From Chitinophagaceae bacterium (GTDB lineage Bacteria; Bacteroidota; Bacteroidia; Chitinophagales; Chitinophagaceae), in contig JANINS010000004.1 of NCBI GenBank assembly GCA_024508725.1, positions 266,163-330,162 of the forward strand: a stretch of DNA of 64,000 bases, given 5' to 3'. The translations under genes were made by a program, and so were the position numbers. The notes under the pieces were generated by a model. It was given only the letters and a program-made list of their open reading frames with translations, searched no databases and was not told the origin of the DNA. Positions 15,485 to 24,273 of the stretch are shown here, in pieces. Position 1 is the first letter of the stretch. Each line of letters opens with the position of its first letter.

Positions 15485-17512
15485 TTAGTTAACAAAACCC
15501 CACCAAATTCCCAGCCTGAACCACATGGGACTGTAAGGATAATGGGGCATCACGAAATTGTAGTTCTTACCGATCGCATTCAGGTTTTCAAGTCTTATAA
15601 ATGCCGAGAATGTTTTGATCCTGAAGTGAACAAAAAGATTGACATCTGGCTTATTGCTTATCGTTGTTGTATCCTGGAATATAAACTGACCAATAAGCGG
15701 AGAATAGTTGTCTGCCTTGTATGGAGTATGATACCTAAACTCTAAACCAGTTGAAAGGTTCAGGTTTTTAAAGCCAAGGTTACCTTCATAAGCCAGCCTG
15801 TTTCTTGTAAAAATTTGTGGCAGGTTCAACGGTGGATTGCCTGCAGCCTGCTGTAAATGCAGTTCTGTATAAAGATTGATATGCTTGCCCAGCTTAAACA
15901 TTTTCTCACCGGTAATATGCAAAATGTTGAACAAAGTACCTTCCTGTTGAGCATTGTAGAATTGGTCGAAATAAGTGTAATTGCTTACCAGGAAATATTC
16001 GCCGGTCAGCCTGAAACGATACTTAGGATTTTCATATCGGGCAAGGAGTCTTGTGGTGTTTTCTTTACCAAATGTAGAACCTGTCGTGATCGGAAAACTG
16101 GTTTTCCCGAAGAATATCATAGAAGGTGTTCGGCTAACATTTTCAAATCCGAGTTCAAGATAGCCAGCATTCTTGCTAAGTAATCTTTTCAGGTTCACCA
16201 GAACAGAATAATCACCTGAATTGTATCCATTCAGGTATAACTGTCCTGTAGCTTCGATATCCCAAATTTTATTCTTTGTACGATTACGGTATTCTGCAAC
16301 ACCATAAGCATTATACAGGTTACCTGTTCTGAAACGGTATTCTCCTCTTAGATTTTGCAATGCCAAGCCCAACTTTAAAAACTGGGCCTGGTTTGTTTTC
16401 TGTGGATAAGAGATCAAGGCAAATTCATTGTTGAACTCACGCCATTCATCAACAAATTCCAATGTACCGGGATTAGTGATCAGCGGGAATTGAAGATAAT
16501 TCCTGTAGTTACCGGTATCTACATTATTATCCTGGAACATGTACCGATACTTGGTATAACGGAAAGAATGCTGCAAGCGAAATCTTGGGTAGAATAATTT
16601 ATAAGTTGCCGAATCAGTTACGAGGGAATCTTTCTGACCAAGATCGTATTGCTGCCGGATAAAAATAGTATTGTCTTTATAATCATTCCCGGTGGTGATG
16701 CTCGTTTTAAAGGGATCACGAACAGTGCTGTTACTACTGCCCAATCTTGTAGCAAGTTCAAAGGGATCACCGAAAGTGAGTGTTTTGATGGCGGAATCAT
16801 TTACAATGCCACCATTCTCAGATGACTTTAAACGATTGTTCTGGAAGATGAAATAAAGAGAATATCTCCTGTTAGGCGAATTATAATAAGTGTGAAATCT
16901 AAAGTTGTTGTGGGTAGCGTTCTGATTTCTTAAAGCTCCCGGTGCATTGATGAAACGATACTCGAATCCAAAGTTCAGGTTGGTTCCTTTGTTTTGCGTA
17001 TGAGTGATGTGCACCATCTGCTCTGCCTTGCTTCCCAGCATATAACCCAGTTCTGTATATGGACGTGTGGTCTGGTAGATCTTTGTTTCCTCCAGCCTGA
17101 AACGATATACATCCATTGCATGAAAGCCAACATCAAAACCGGGTTTCATCAAAGGATTGAACAAATAGGATCTTGCAGCATTACCAAGATTACCATTGTA
17201 CACATAATGATAGGGTAAAGGAAACCTTTTACTGAAGTCATTAATACTTTGATCGAGGTAATTGATCCTCGTTGAATCTAAATAGCGATAATAAATGGTG
17301 ATCGAATCTTCAGAAGCATCCCTGTGACGTAAGGCTGTATCTTTTCCCTGCCTTGTTGGATTAATAGGATTACCTCTTCCATCCGTTGAGATGGTAGGAG
17401 AGGTTTGTGTTGGCTTAGTTGCCGGAAAAGTTGTTTGGGCAACAATATTGTTCCATCCAACGCATGAGAAAATAAACAGCAAAAAGTAAAGATGTTTCAG
17501 GTAAAACCGCAT
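15485..17512 (-). CDS. Putative porin (Bacteroidota outer-membrane beta-barrel)
   Basis: A 675-residue protein from the ATG at 17512; the TTG at 17536 is in frame but weaker. The signal peptide runs to about NNIVAQ. The rest alternates aromatic and polar beta strands, with YRNRTKNKIWDIEA, LYLNGYN and a C-terminal MWFRLGIWWGFVN ending, as expected for an outer-membrane barrel. It matches the Bacteroidota putative porin family (PF14121) in length and style. Transported solute is unknown. It probably heads a unit with the TlpA gene that follows. Confidence 0.82.
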   Translation of the reverse strand: MRFYLKHLYFLLFIFSCVGWNNIVAQTTFPATKPTQTSPTISTDGRGNPINPTRQGKDTALRHRDASEDSITIYYRYLDSTRINYLDQSINDFSKRFPLPYHYVYNGNLGNAARSYLFNPLMKPGFDVGFHAMDVYRFRLEETKIYQTTRPYTELGYMLGSKAEQMVHITHTQNKGTNLNFGFEYRFINAPGALRNQNATHNNFRFHTYYNSPNRRYSLYFIFQNNRLKSSENGGIVNDSAIKTLTFGDPFELATRLGSSNSTVRDPFKTSITTGNDYKDNTIFIRQQYDLGQKDSLVTDSATYKLFYPRFRLQHSFRYTKYRYMFQDNNVDTGNYRNYLQFPLITNPGTLEFVDEWREFNNEFALISYPQKTNQAQFLKLGLALQNLRGEYRFRTGNLYNAYGVAEYRNRTKNKIWDIEATGQLYLNGYNSGDYSVLVNLKRLLSKNAGYLELGFENVSRTPSMIFFGKTSFPITTGSTFGKENTTRLLARYENPKYRFRLTGEYFLVSNYTYFDQFYNAQQEGTLFNILHITGEKMFKLGKHINLYTELHLQQAAGNPPLNLPQIFTRNRLAYEGNLGFKNLNLSTGLEFRYHTPYKADNYSPLIGQFIFQDTTTISNKPDVNLFVHFRIKTFSAFIRLENLNAIGKNYNFVMPHYPYSPMWFRLGIWWGFVN

Positions 17513-17584
17513 CAGTTTTCTTGAAGATTGCTGCAAAATAACTCTAAAGCTGTGAAGGAAACTAAAAAGTTGCTGCTGAGATCG

Positions 17585-18406
17585 TTATAAGCTTTCAATC
17601 AGCTTAACGAAGATGTGAGTAAGTTTTGGCTCAGCTTCTTTTGCTGCTGCCAGCACTTCTTCATGGGTTATCACATTCTCTTCTTCTCTTATTCCCAGGT
17701 CTGTGATCACACTCATCGCAAACACTTTCATGTCTCCATGACGGGCAACGATCACTTCCTGAACAGTGCTCATGCCTACAGCATCTGCCCCAACTATTTT
17801 AATAAGACGATACTCAGCTTTTGTTTCGAAAGTTGGACCTGTAACAGCCACGTAAGTTCCTTCTTTTACATCATAACCTGCAGATGCAGATATTTCTTTT
17901 GCTTTTGCAATAAGGTCTTTGCTGTATGGTTCGGTCATATCTGGAAAACGGGTTCCCAAAGCTTCTTCGTTCTTACCAACTAATGGATTTGGTGTAAAGA
18001 AGCTGATATGATCGTTGATGATCATAAGATCACCTACTTTGAAGTTGGGGTTTACACCACCTGCAGCATTCGAAAGGAACAATGCTCCTATTCCAAGCGC
18101 TTTCATAACTCTCACCGGATAGGTGATCAATTGTGGTGCATAACCTTCGTAGTAGTGAAATCGGCCACTCATTACCAAAACAGTCTTTCCACCCAGTTTG
18201 GCGATAAGCATCTTACCACTGTGACCAACAACCGTACTTACAGGAAAATGAGGAACGTCTGAATAACTGATCTCTTTAACTACTTCCAGTTCTTTGGTCA
18301 GGTTTCCCAATCCGCTGCCAAGTATTACTCCTGCAGCAATGGGTTCGCTATATATACTTTTGATGTAAGCAGTTGTTTCTTCCAGTTTCTTCAACAGATC
18401 ACTCAT
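17585..18406 (-). CDS. punA: Purine-nucleoside phosphorylase
   Basis: A 273-residue family 2 (trimeric type) purine-nucleoside phosphorylase. The phosphate-binding GSGLG is near residues 31-35, SGRFHYYEGY follows, LSNAAGGVNP holds the purine-site Asn/Ala-Gly region, and MSTVQEVIVARH is near the C-terminus. It phosphorolyses inosine, guanosine and their deoxy forms to base plus ribose-1-phosphate in purine salvage. An exact -7 box (TATATTTG) lies 21 bp upstream of the ATG. The gene appears monocistronic. Confidence 0.95.
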   Translation of the reverse strand: MSDLLKKLEETTAYIKSIYSEPIAAGVILGSGLGNLTKELEVVKEISYSDVPHFPVSTVVGHSGKMLIAKLGGKTVLVMSGRFHYYEGYAPQLITYPVRVMKALGIGALFLSNAAGGVNPNFKVGDLMIINDHISFFTPNPLVGKNEEALGTRFPDMTEPYSKDLIAKAKEISASAGYDVKEGTYVAVTGPTFETKAEYRLIKIVGADAVGMSTVQEVIVARHGDMKVFAMSVITDLGIREEENVITHEEVLAAAKEAEPKLTHIFVKLIESL

Positions 18407-18426
18407 TTCAATAACAATTTAGCCGG

Positions 18427-18434
18427 CAAATATA
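18427..18434 (-). promoter_or_regulatory. Bacteroidota -7 box (TATATTTG) for purine-nucleoside phosphorylase
   Basis: Exact TAnnTTTG on the minus strand, 20 bp before the PNP start codon. No convincing -33 box. Confidence 0.5.
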
Positions 18435-18472
18435 ATACATGGAAATGAAGTGAGGCGGCTTTGTGAAGAAGA

Positions 18473-18664
18473 TCATTCCGGGATAAGGTCTTCCAATTCA
18501 GACCTTTCAAAGGCATTTATTTTCTCGTAATTGAACCGGATAGTATCCCTGCCATCCGAGAATTTGAGAATGATATGTTTGTCACCTCTTAATATAATAA
18601 AAGGTTGCAGCTTCTCGATGAGTGCTGCAGTTTTGGGGTATTTCTCTGAGATAAGCTGCATCAT
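18473..18664 (-). CDS. Small hypothetical protein coupled to an XRE regulator
   Basis: A 63-residue basic/acidic protein beginning MMQLISEKYPKTAALIEKLQ and ending ERSELEDLIPE. Its ATG at 18664 overlaps the TGA of the upstream XRE regulator gene as ATGA, which sets the start and indicates translational coupling. No family recognised. It could be a partner of the regulator, in the manner of a toxin-antitoxin or two-gene regulatory pair, but no toxin motif is visible. Confidence 0.65.
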   Translation of the reverse strand: MMQLISEKYPKTAALIEKLQPFIILRGDKHIILKFSDGRDTIRFNYEKINAFERSELEDLIPE

Positions 18665-18879
18665 TTGTCTTCGAATAACTCGCAAAGAGTTACATCAAGT
18701 GCTTTGCTGATCTTGCAAAGCGTTAGAATAGTGGTATTTGTTTTTCCCAGTTCTATTCTCGACAAGCTGGCTTTTTCAAAGTCACATAGGTAAGCGAGTT
18801 CGCTCAATGAAAGACCCTTCTTTAATCTTAATTTTCTGATCCGGCCACCTAAGGAGGCCAGGAATTTCTTTTCAGGCAT
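18661..18879 (-). CDS. XRE family helix-turn-helix transcriptional regulator
   Basis: A 72-residue HTH_3 domain protein. The helix-turn-helix runs through IRKLRLKKGLSLSELAYLCD and the recognition helix KASLSRIELGKT, ending ALDVTLCELFED, the normal C-terminal pattern for stand-alone XRE regulators. It is followed without a gap by a small coupled gene. It likely controls its own short operon; other targets are unknown. Confidence 0.88.
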   Translation of the reverse strand: MPEKKFLASLGGRIRKLRLKKGLSLSELAYLCDFEKASLSRIELGKTNTTILTLCKISKALDVTLCELFEDK

Positions 18880-19126
18880 TGGCGGGTATATTGTGTCTGC
18901 GTTTCAAATATCAAAAAGTAAAATCAAAACAACGTTGTCGTAAAGCACAAACCTTTGAACATTAGATATTGAGCTATGTCAATAGTTTAAAATACAAAAC
19001 ATGTATTAGCGCTTTATATCATGTGATCGTTTCTATAAAGAGATGGCTTGCTTTAAAATCGTTAAAGCTTTAATTCCTACCTGTTTTTGTAACCTACACA
19101 TTATATTTTCGTTTCATCTAACGCTT

Positions 19127-21586
19127 ATGAAACAATTTATACTTTGTTGTACAGCCCTCCTTTGTTTTACTGCATTATCTGCATCAACAATAACCGGTAC
19201 TATCACAGATAAGAAAGGTAATATTCTTCCTTTTGCTTCTATCCTGGTGAAGAAATCAACCGTAGGAACTACTGCCAATAGTAAAGGAATATTTAGTCTT
19301 CAGCTTGCAGCCGGAAGGTATGTACTGCTTTGCCAGCATGTGGGATATAAATCTGTGGAGAAAGAGATAGCAGTAAGTGCAGATGATATTACCATCAACT
19401 TTGAACTGGAAGAACAGCAATATGATCTTAAAGATGTGGTTGTAAAATCGGGGAGTGAAGATCCTGCATATGCGATCATTAGAAATGCGATCAAGCACAG
19501 GGAGAAACATTTAAAGGAGATCAAAAAGTTTCAATGCGAAGTTTACATAAAAGGACAATTGAAACTCAGGGATTATCCCAAACGAATTTTAGGTCAGCCG
19601 GTAGACTTTGAAGATGGCGATACCAGTAAAAGAAAAATGCTATTTCTTTCCGAAACAGTTGCTCGTTATTCTGTTCTGGAGCCAAACGATAGTAAAATAG
19701 AGGTGCTTTCTACCAGGGTTAGTGGTAATAGTGATGGCTTTGGCCTTGCAAGTCCGCAGATCGTTTCTTTTTATGAGAATAATATTGAATTAGGTGATGG
19801 ACTCAACCCGAGAGGTTTTATCTCACCCATCTCCAACAACGCTTTGAATTATTATCGTTACAAATTCGAAGGAACATTCTTTGAGAATGGAAAAGAGATC
19901 AACCATATTAAAGTAATACCTAAGAGAGATTATGAGCCATTGTTCAATGGATATATTGATATCATCGAAGATGAATGGCGAATACATAGCGTACAATTGC
20001 AGCTGTTAAAAAAGTCGCAGATGCAGTTCCTTGATACATTGAAGATCGATCAGCTGTATGTTCCTGCTAAAGATGTATGGGTGATCAAACAACAGGTGAT
20101 CTATCCTGCAGGGAAATTCTTTGGATTCGATTTCCATGGAAACTTTGTACAGGTGTATGATAAATTTAACCTTGACCCGAAATTCGAGAAAGGTTTCTTC
20201 AATAATACAATCCTGAAGATCTACGACAGTGCGAATAAAAAGCCGAAGGAATATTGGGATACTACAAGACCAGTAGCGCTTTTGGAAGAAGAAGCAAAAG
20301 ATTATAAGAAAAAAGATAGTCTTGAGGTTGTAAGAAAAGATCCGAAATACCTCGATTCGCTTGATCGTAAATTTAATAAGCCGAACCTTAGCGGCATTGT
20401 TTTATCAGGCTATACATACAGTAAGAGAAAGTCGAAGCTTAGTGTTTCGTTCGATCCGATCTTCGATATGATCAACTACAATACAGTTGAAGAAACGGTA
20501 GTAAATTTTTCACCTGCAATATCTAAATCTTACGAGGGTAGAAAATCATGGCGAATCTCTCCTAATCTGCGATATGGCTTCGGTAATAAACACTTCAATG
20601 CACATATTACAGGCAACTATAATTTCGGAAAGAAATATTTGAACAGCATTAGTGCAGCTTTTGGAAGCAAGGTGTTTCAATTTAATAATGCGCAGCCCAT
20701 CACTCCACGAATGAACACTTTTGCCACACTTTACTGGCGAAATAATTTCATGAAAATATATGAAGCAGGTTTTGCACGTGTGGGTTATACTGCAGGGTTG
20801 GGAGATGGATTTAGTCTAAACCTGAATGCACAATTCCAGGATAGAAGACCACTTGAAAACATGAGTAATTATTCGTGGAGAAAACTGGATGGACAGCCTT
20901 TTACGCCCAATTATCCAACAGAGATCGTTTCGCAAAATATTCCAAAGCATCAATCTTTTGTTGCAGGAGTAAGCCTAAGCTGGCAGCCCGGATCAAAATA
21001 CATGGAATTACCGAACCGAAAGGTGAGCCTGGGTTCTGATTATCCAAGATTCAATCTTAGTCTTTCACAGGGTATAGAAGGCCTTGCAGGAAGTGATGTG
21101 AATTTTACCAGGTGGAGATTCAGCATGAATGATGATGTGGATCTGAAGATCGGTGGAAGAATTGATTATCGTTTGGCAACAGGAGGCTTTTTAAATGCCG
21201 ATAAAGTGTACTTACCAGACTTTCAACATTACCAGGGAAACCGTCAATCCATTGCTGCGCCTTACCTGAATAGTTTTCAATTGATGACCTACTACGGTTT
21301 TAGCAATACAGCTAAACTTTATGGAGAAGCTCATGTGGAATATCATCTCAATGGTTTGATCAGTAATAAGATCCCTCTGATAAGAAAATGGAACTGGTTC
21401 TTTGTAACAGGTACGAATTCTTTATTCATCAATAAAGATCAATATCACTCAGAAGTTTTCTTCGGTATTGAAAATATTCTGAAAGTGTTCAGAGTGGATT
21501 ATATCTATGCTTTTGAAAAGCAACAGAATTTCCACGGCATTCGTTTTTCATTACCGTTCTTAGTTACCGGCAATGGTGAGGATTGA
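19127..21586 (+). CDS. DUF5686 family protein with carboxypeptidase-like regulatory domain
   Basis: An 819-residue exported protein. The ATG at 19127 begins a signal peptide (MKQFILCCTALLCFTALSAS); an in-frame upstream ATG at 19043 would bury the signal peptide and is rejected. Residues ~22-100 form a CarboxypepD_reg-like (peptidase-associated, beta-sandwich) domain with ITGTITDKKGNILPFASILV. The remainder is the long DUF5686 segment, rich in beta strands and aromatic residues, suggesting an outer-membrane barrel. Its role is not established. Its 3' end overlaps the convergent hypothetical gene by 27 bp. Confidence 0.85.
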   Translation: MKQFILCCTALLCFTALSASTITGTITDKKGNILPFASILVKKSTVGTTANSKGIFSLQLAAGRYVLLCQHVGYKSVEKEIAVSADDITINFELEEQQYDLKDVVVKSGSEDPAYAIIRNAIKHREKHLKEIKKFQCEVYIKGQLKLRDYPKRILGQPVDFEDGDTSKRKMLFLSETVARYSVLEPNDSKIEVLSTRVSGNSDGFGLASPQIVSFYENNIELGDGLNPRGFISPISNNALNYYRYKFEGTFFENGKEINHIKVIPKRDYEPLFNGYIDIIEDEWRIHSVQLQLLKKSQMQFLDTLKIDQLYVPAKDVWVIKQQVIYPAGKFFGFDFHGNFVQVYDKFNLDPKFEKGFFNNTILKIYDSANKKPKEYWDTTRPVALLEEEAKDYKKKDSLEVVRKDPKYLDSLDRKFNKPNLSGIVLSGYTYSKRKSKLSVSFDPIFDMINYNTVEETVVNFSPAISKSYEGRKSWRISPNLRYGFGNKHFNAHITGNYNFGKKYLNSISAAFGSKVFQFNNAQPITPRMNTFATLYWRNNFMKIYEAGFARVGYTAGLGDGFSLNLNAQFQDRRPLENMSNYSWRKLDGQPFTPNYPTEIVSQNIPKHQSFVAGVSLSWQPGSKYMELPNRKVSLGSDYPRFNLSLSQGIEGLAGSDVNFTRWRFSMNDDVDLKIGGRIDYRLATGGFLNADKVYLPDFQHYQGNRQSIAAPYLNSFQLMTYYGFSNTAKLYGEAHVEYHLNGLISNKIPLIRKWNWFFVTGTNSLFINKDQYHSEVFFGIENILKVFRVDYIYAFEKQQNFHGIRFSLPFLVTGNGED

Positions 21587-21934
21587 TCCGGCCAGGATCA
21601 GTTCAAGCCTGTTGAGAATGCGATAAACGGTTTTATCTTTTACCTTGATGAGTAAATAACCTGAAGAAAGTTTATCGGTCCAGATGATATAAGTAAGCAA
21701 CCTGAGTGCCTGGTCAATATTCAGTTTATCATACCAGTGTTCATTATTGCCATTTTCGATTGCCTCGAGGTGAATGTTCATGTAATTATTATCAGCAAGC
21801 TGGTATTCGCAAAAAAGATTTACAAAGTCGTTGATTATTGATCTGCTGATCTCTGAAGCAGGGTTTAATTGGTCTTTAAAGCCAGAGAGCCGGTGTATGC
21901 CAGTTAGTTTGTATTGCAGAAAGCTGTTGTACAT
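21560..21934 (-). CDS. Hypothetical protein, DUF6508-like
   Basis: A 124-residue protein from the ATG at 21934; an in-frame TTG at 21955 is less likely. The C-terminal part, LRLLTYIIWTDKLSSGYLLI followed by VYRILNRLELI, resembles the DUF6508 pattern of a conserved helix before a sequence ending in RILxRL. The resemblance is from memory and not certain. It overlaps the 3' end of the DUF5686 gene by 27 bp on the opposite strand, and no function can be given. Confidence 0.6.
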   Translation of the reverse strand: MYNSFLQYKLTGIHRLSGFKDQLNPASEISRSIINDFVNLFCEYQLADNNYMNIHLEAIENGNNEHWYDKLNIDQALRLLTYIIWTDKLSSGYLLIKVKDKTVYRILNRLELILAGSILTIAGN

Positions 21935-22167
21935 TAAGGGGGTTTGTGCATGCAAAATAGATAGCTATAGAGGCTTTAGGAAATGCTTTGGCTGTTTATA
22001 AATCATTTTTAATCAGTTTTTTAGAAGAGTAAGTCCAGCTTAATAAAGCCTTAAGAGTTATCTCGTTATTTTCGCACCGAAATTTTGCTCACCCTGCAAG
22101 TGAGTCCATATTTTTTCATGGAATATTGTTTCGCTTAAAGGCGATTCGATGTCTGAAATTTAAACAC

Positions 22168-23217
22168 ATGGCAGTATTACACAACCGCATTTCGAATGAG
22201 GAGTTGAAGCAACGCCTCATGGAAGAACAGGATCCCAGAACAACGATCAGTTTCTACCAGTATTTTCCTATTCAGAATCCACAGGAATTTCGGGATCATC
22301 TCTATAAAAATTTATACGAATTAAATGTTTTCGGAAGGATATATGTAGCCAAAGAAGGGATCAATGCACAGATCAGTGTACCATCTAAGAACTTTGAAAC
22401 CTTCAAAACTTTTCTCTACAGCATTGAACCATTGAATGCATTGAGGTTAAATATTGCAGTGGATGATGACGGCAAAAGTTTTTGGGTGCTGAAAGTAAAA
22501 GTGCGAGAGAAGATTGTTGCTGATGGGATTGAAGATCCAAATTTCAGCATGGAGCGGAAAGGAAAGTATGTGAATGCACAGCAGATGAATGAGCTGCTGA
22601 ATGATCCCAATACGATCGTAGTAGACATGCGTAATCACTATGAATACGAGGTAGGACATTTTGTAAAAGCGATTGAAGTTCCCAGTGATACTTTTCGTGA
22701 TCAGTTACCCATGGCTGTTGATATGCTAAAGGGTAAGGAGGAAAAGAATATTATTATGTATTGCACAGGCGGTATCCGATGTGAGAAAGCCAGTGCTTTT
22801 ATGTTGCATAAAGGATTTAAAAACGTTTTCCATCTTGAGGGTGGCATCATCAATTACGCTAAACAGATAAAAGAAGAGCAGATCGAAAGCAAATTCATCG
22901 GGAAGAATTTTGTTTTTGATGAGAGACTGGGAGAAAGGATCACGGAAGATGTGATCGCAAAATGCCATCAATGCGGAAATCCCTGCGATACACATACCAA
23001 TTGCAAGAATGATGGCTGTCACTTACTGTTTATCCAATGCGAAGAATGTGCAACAAAGTATGATGGTTGTTGCAGTACAGAATGTCATGAAACGATTCAC
23101 ATGCCATTGGAACGACAAAAGCAATTGAGAAAAGGCATTGATAAAGGGCAGAACATTTTCAATAAAAGTAAAGTTCGCTTAAGACCAAGTCCCAGGTTAG
23201 GCGATTTTAACTGCTGA
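22168..23217 (+). CDS. trhO: tRNA uridine(34) hydroxylase, rhodanese family (TrhO/YceA)
   Basis: A 349-residue protein. An N-terminal acylphosphatase-like domain ([20 protein letters not shown], then [15 protein letters not shown]) precedes a rhodanese domain with active-site C199 in [12 protein letters not shown]. The C-terminus is rich in cysteines ([15 protein letters not shown]) and probably binds zinc. The family hydroxylates uridine 34 in tRNA to 5-hydroxyuridine using oxygen. I start at the ATG at 22168, since the upstream in-frame TTG extension does not fit the family. It overlaps purC by 11 bp at the 3' end. Confidence 0.92.
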   Translation: MAVLHNRISNEELKQRLMEEQDPRTTISFYQYFPIQNPQEFRDHLYKNLYELNVFGRIYVAKEGINAQISVPSKNFETFKTFLYSIEPLNALRLNIAVDDDGKSFWVLKVKVREKIVADGIEDPNFSMERKGKYVNAQQMNELLNDPNTIVVDMRNHYEYEVGHFVKAIEVPSDTFRDQLPMAVDMLKGKEEKNIIMYCTGGIRCEKASAFMLHKGFKNVFHLEGGIINYAKQIKEEQIESKFIGKNFVFDERLGERITEDVIAKCHQCGNPCDTHTNCKNDGCHLLFIQCEECATKYDGCCSTECHETIHMPLERQKQLRKGIDKGQNIFNKSKVRLRPSPRLGDFNC

Positions 23218-24136
23218 ACTTCTTCAACTCATCAATAACAGCCTGGTAAGTTTGTTCTTCAGACCAGTTCTGCGGAACAAACTTTTCTCCTGTTACTTTT
23301 TCATACAGTTCAATATATCGTTGAGAGATCGTTTCTACCCAGTCGTCTTTCATTTCGGGAACAGTTTGTCCTTCTTTACCCATGAAGTTGTTGGCAATAA
23401 GCCATTCTCTAACGAATTCTTTGCTCAATTGCTTTTGTCTTTCACCACTTGCCTGTCTCTCTTCAAAACCATCTGCATAAAAATATCGGGATGAATCGGG
23501 TGTGTGTACTTCGTCCATCAGGTAAATATCGTTTCCGATCTTACCAAACTCGTATTTGGTATCTACTAAAATCAGTCCTTGTTTCGCAGCAATTTCTTTT
23601 CCTTTTGCAAATAGCGCTAATGCATATTTTTCAAGCACCTGCCATTCTTCAGCAGAAGCCAGTCCATTTGCAATGATCTCTTCTTTTGAAATGTCTTCAT
23701 CGTGTCCTGCATCAGCCTTTGTTGATGGTGTGATGATAGGAGCAGGGAAGAAGTCGTTTTCTTTCATGCCATCAGGCATTTCAACGCCGCATAAAAGTCT
23801 TTTCCCCGAGCTATAAGTTCTCCATGCATGGCCGGTAAGGTTTCCACGAACAACCATTTCTATTTTAAAAGGCGTACATTTTTTCCCGATGGAAACATTT
23901 GGTGCAGGCGTAGAAAGCAACCAGTTGGGACAAATATCTTTTGTGGCATTCAGCATGTAAGCAGCCACCTGATTTAACACCTGTCCTTTATAGGGAATAG
24001 GTTTTGGTAAAACCACATCAAAAGCAGAGATACGATCACTGGCGATCATCGCCAGCAGATCATCATGTATATAATACACGTCTCTTACTTTGCCTTTATA
24101 AAAGTTGGATTGTCCGGGGAAATTGTAGCTGCTCAT
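23207..24136 (-). CDS. purC: Phosphoribosylaminoimidazole-succinocarboxamide synthase
   Basis: A 309-residue SAICAR synthase. The N-terminal [11 protein letters not shown] is the ATP-binding loop, [14 protein letters not shown] is the first family signature, and [18 protein letters not shown] and [10 protein letters not shown] are the substrate/ATP motifs. It joins CAIR and aspartate with ATP in purine synthesis. Length is that of the longer eukaryote-like form common in Bacteroidota. An exact -7 box ends 4 bp before the ATG, implying a leaderless or nearly leaderless transcript. Confidence 0.96.
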   Translation of the reverse strand: MSSYNFPGQSNFYKGKVRDVYYIHDDLLAMIASDRISAFDVVLPKPIPYKGQVLNQVAAYMLNATKDICPNWLLSTPAPNVSIGKKCTPFKIEMVVRGNLTGHAWRTYSSGKRLLCGVEMPDGMKENDFFPAPIITPSTKADAGHDEDISKEEIIANGLASAEEWQVLEKYALALFAKGKEIAAKQGLILVDTKYEFGKIGNDIYLMDEVHTPDSSRYFYADGFEERQASGERQKQLSKEFVREWLIANNFMGKEGQTVPEMKDDWVETISQRYIELYEKVTGEKFVPQNWSEEQTYQAVIDELKKFSS

Positions 24137-24140
24137 GCAT

Positions 24141-24148
24141 CAAAATTA
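24141..24148 (-). promoter_or_regulatory. Bacteroidota -7 box (TAATTTTG) for purC
   Basis: Exact TAnnTTTG on the minus strand, 4 bp before the purC ATG. A transcription start a few bases on would make the mRNA leaderless. Confidence 0.45.
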
Positions 24149-24273
24149 CTTTGCAGGTGTTGTATATCATTGTGTTCTTCTAACACATGGGGAAAATAAA
24201 AATTTTAATAGAAGCATAACTATACCTATTTTGGCTTCTTATAACCTTCAATTATTTTAAAACCAGACTCTCT

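Noticed and set aside
19043-19126. Upstream ATG extension of the DUF5686 protein
   Set aside because: It would place 28 residues ahead of a clear signal peptide; the ATG at 19127 gives a normal exported protein.
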